A stretch of DNA of 6,175 nt from Balneolaceae bacterium (lineage in GTDB: Bacteria > Bacteroidota > Rhodothermia > Balneolales > Balneolaceae): NCBI GenBank assembly GCA_007117235.1, contig SKGY01000007.1:1-6175 (forward strand), written 5' to 3'. The notes beneath the pieces are model-generated. The model was not told the DNA's origin. It ran no database searches and saw only the letters and a list, made by a program, of their open reading frames with translations. The translations under genes were made by a program, and so were the position numbers. Of this stretch, positions 5,830 through 6,175 are shown in pieces (the first letter of the stretch is position 1; every line of letters begins with the position of its first letter).

Positions 5830-6175
5830 TCAGGATAGTTCTAGAAAATTAACCTGTTTGGTTTCAGTGTCGAAAAGGGCAATTAGTGCATCTTGATCAA
5901 ACCCATTTACGCTGCCAGGATTGATGCAGATGGTATCCCCATTTGTATCAACTTCGGGCTGATGGGTGTGACCTGATATTACCACATCATATTTCCCGCA
6001 AGATTCAAGACTCTCTGTAATTTCGGGATAAGTACCGTGATAGACAGCGAATTTGAGTTTACTCTCTTCAAAACTGAAAAAATCTCCGTGCAGAGATGCA
6101 CCAATCTCATCAAACTTTTTCATCAGAAGAAATTTATCCCCATCATTATTCCCAAAGATGCCATCTAGTTTTAAG
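5830..6175 (-). CDS. YfcE/MJ0936-type metallophosphoesterase, 5' partial
   Basis: Calcineurin-like phosphoesterase of the small YfcE/MJ0936 class, which hydrolyses phosphodiesters with two bound metal ions; the natural substrate is usually unknown. The frame stays open from the ATG at 6123 out to the right edge, and the extra residues read LKLDGIFGNNDGD. This contains the metal-site GNND motif (6153-6142), so the true start lies beyond the window and the ATG at 6123 is internal. Further motifs: YHGTYPE (metal-ligand His), then SGHTHQPE with GHTH at 5973-5962, then the family's closing INPGSVNG. The first metal motif (D-x-H) must lie outside the window. About 115 residues are visible of a usual 155-180. 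It converges on icd with 17 bp between the two stops. No terminator hairpin with a T-run is evident between them. Confidence 0.9.
   Translation of the reverse strand, partial: LKLDGIFGNNDGDKFLLMKKFDEIGASLHGDFFSFEESKLKFAVYHGTYPEITESLESCGKYDVVISGHTHQPEVDTNGDTICINPGSVNGFDQDALIALFDTETKQVNFLELS

Noticed and set aside
6121..6123. ATG as the start of the - strand metallophosphoesterase
   Set aside because: The frame continues to the edge and includes the GNND metal-binding motif upstream of this ATG, so it is an internal Met.

Overview
This is an ordinary chromosomal housekeeping stretch with six protein genes: four complete and two cut by the window edges. The first five lie on the + strand and the last is convergent on the - strand. 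Base composition is moderate to low in GC. Three of the four visible + strand starts lack a Shine-Dalgarno sequence, and one promoter fits the Bacteroidota form TAnnTTTG. The proteins read like members of the Bacteroidota/Balneolota/Rhodothermota (FCB) side of the bacteria. A marine Balneola-like organism is my best guess, but no phylogenetic marker here proves it.

Layout: (1) the C-terminal ~97% of a class II DAHP synthase, the first step of aromatic amino acid synthesis. (2) A 215-bp spacer carrying several inverted repeats, a pentamer cluster and a near-consensus sigma-54 (-24/-12) promoter. (3) A small heat-shock protein (Hsp20) with a strong Shine-Dalgarno, closed by a clear intrinsic terminator. 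(4) An HtrA/DegP-type envelope serine protease with two PDZ domains and its own terminator. (5) tsaD, for tRNA t6A modification. (6) An NAD-type isocitrate dehydrogenase behind a probable Bacteroidota-type promoter. (7) On the - strand, the C-terminal two thirds or so of a YfcE/MJ0936-type metallophosphoesterase.

The genes do not form one pathway. Terminators after hsp20 and after htrA split the + strand into separate transcription units. The only thematic link is proteostasis: a cytoplasmic holdase (Hsp20) next to an envelope protease/chaperone (HtrA). The most informative non-coding signal is upstream of hsp20. There the sigma-54-type promoter and repeated CTG(A/T)C elements suggest enhancer-activated control of a heat-shock chaperone. 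I see no mobile element, CRISPR array, tRNA or rRNA, and no evidence of a novel multigene system. No gene-free stretch exceeds 300 bases.
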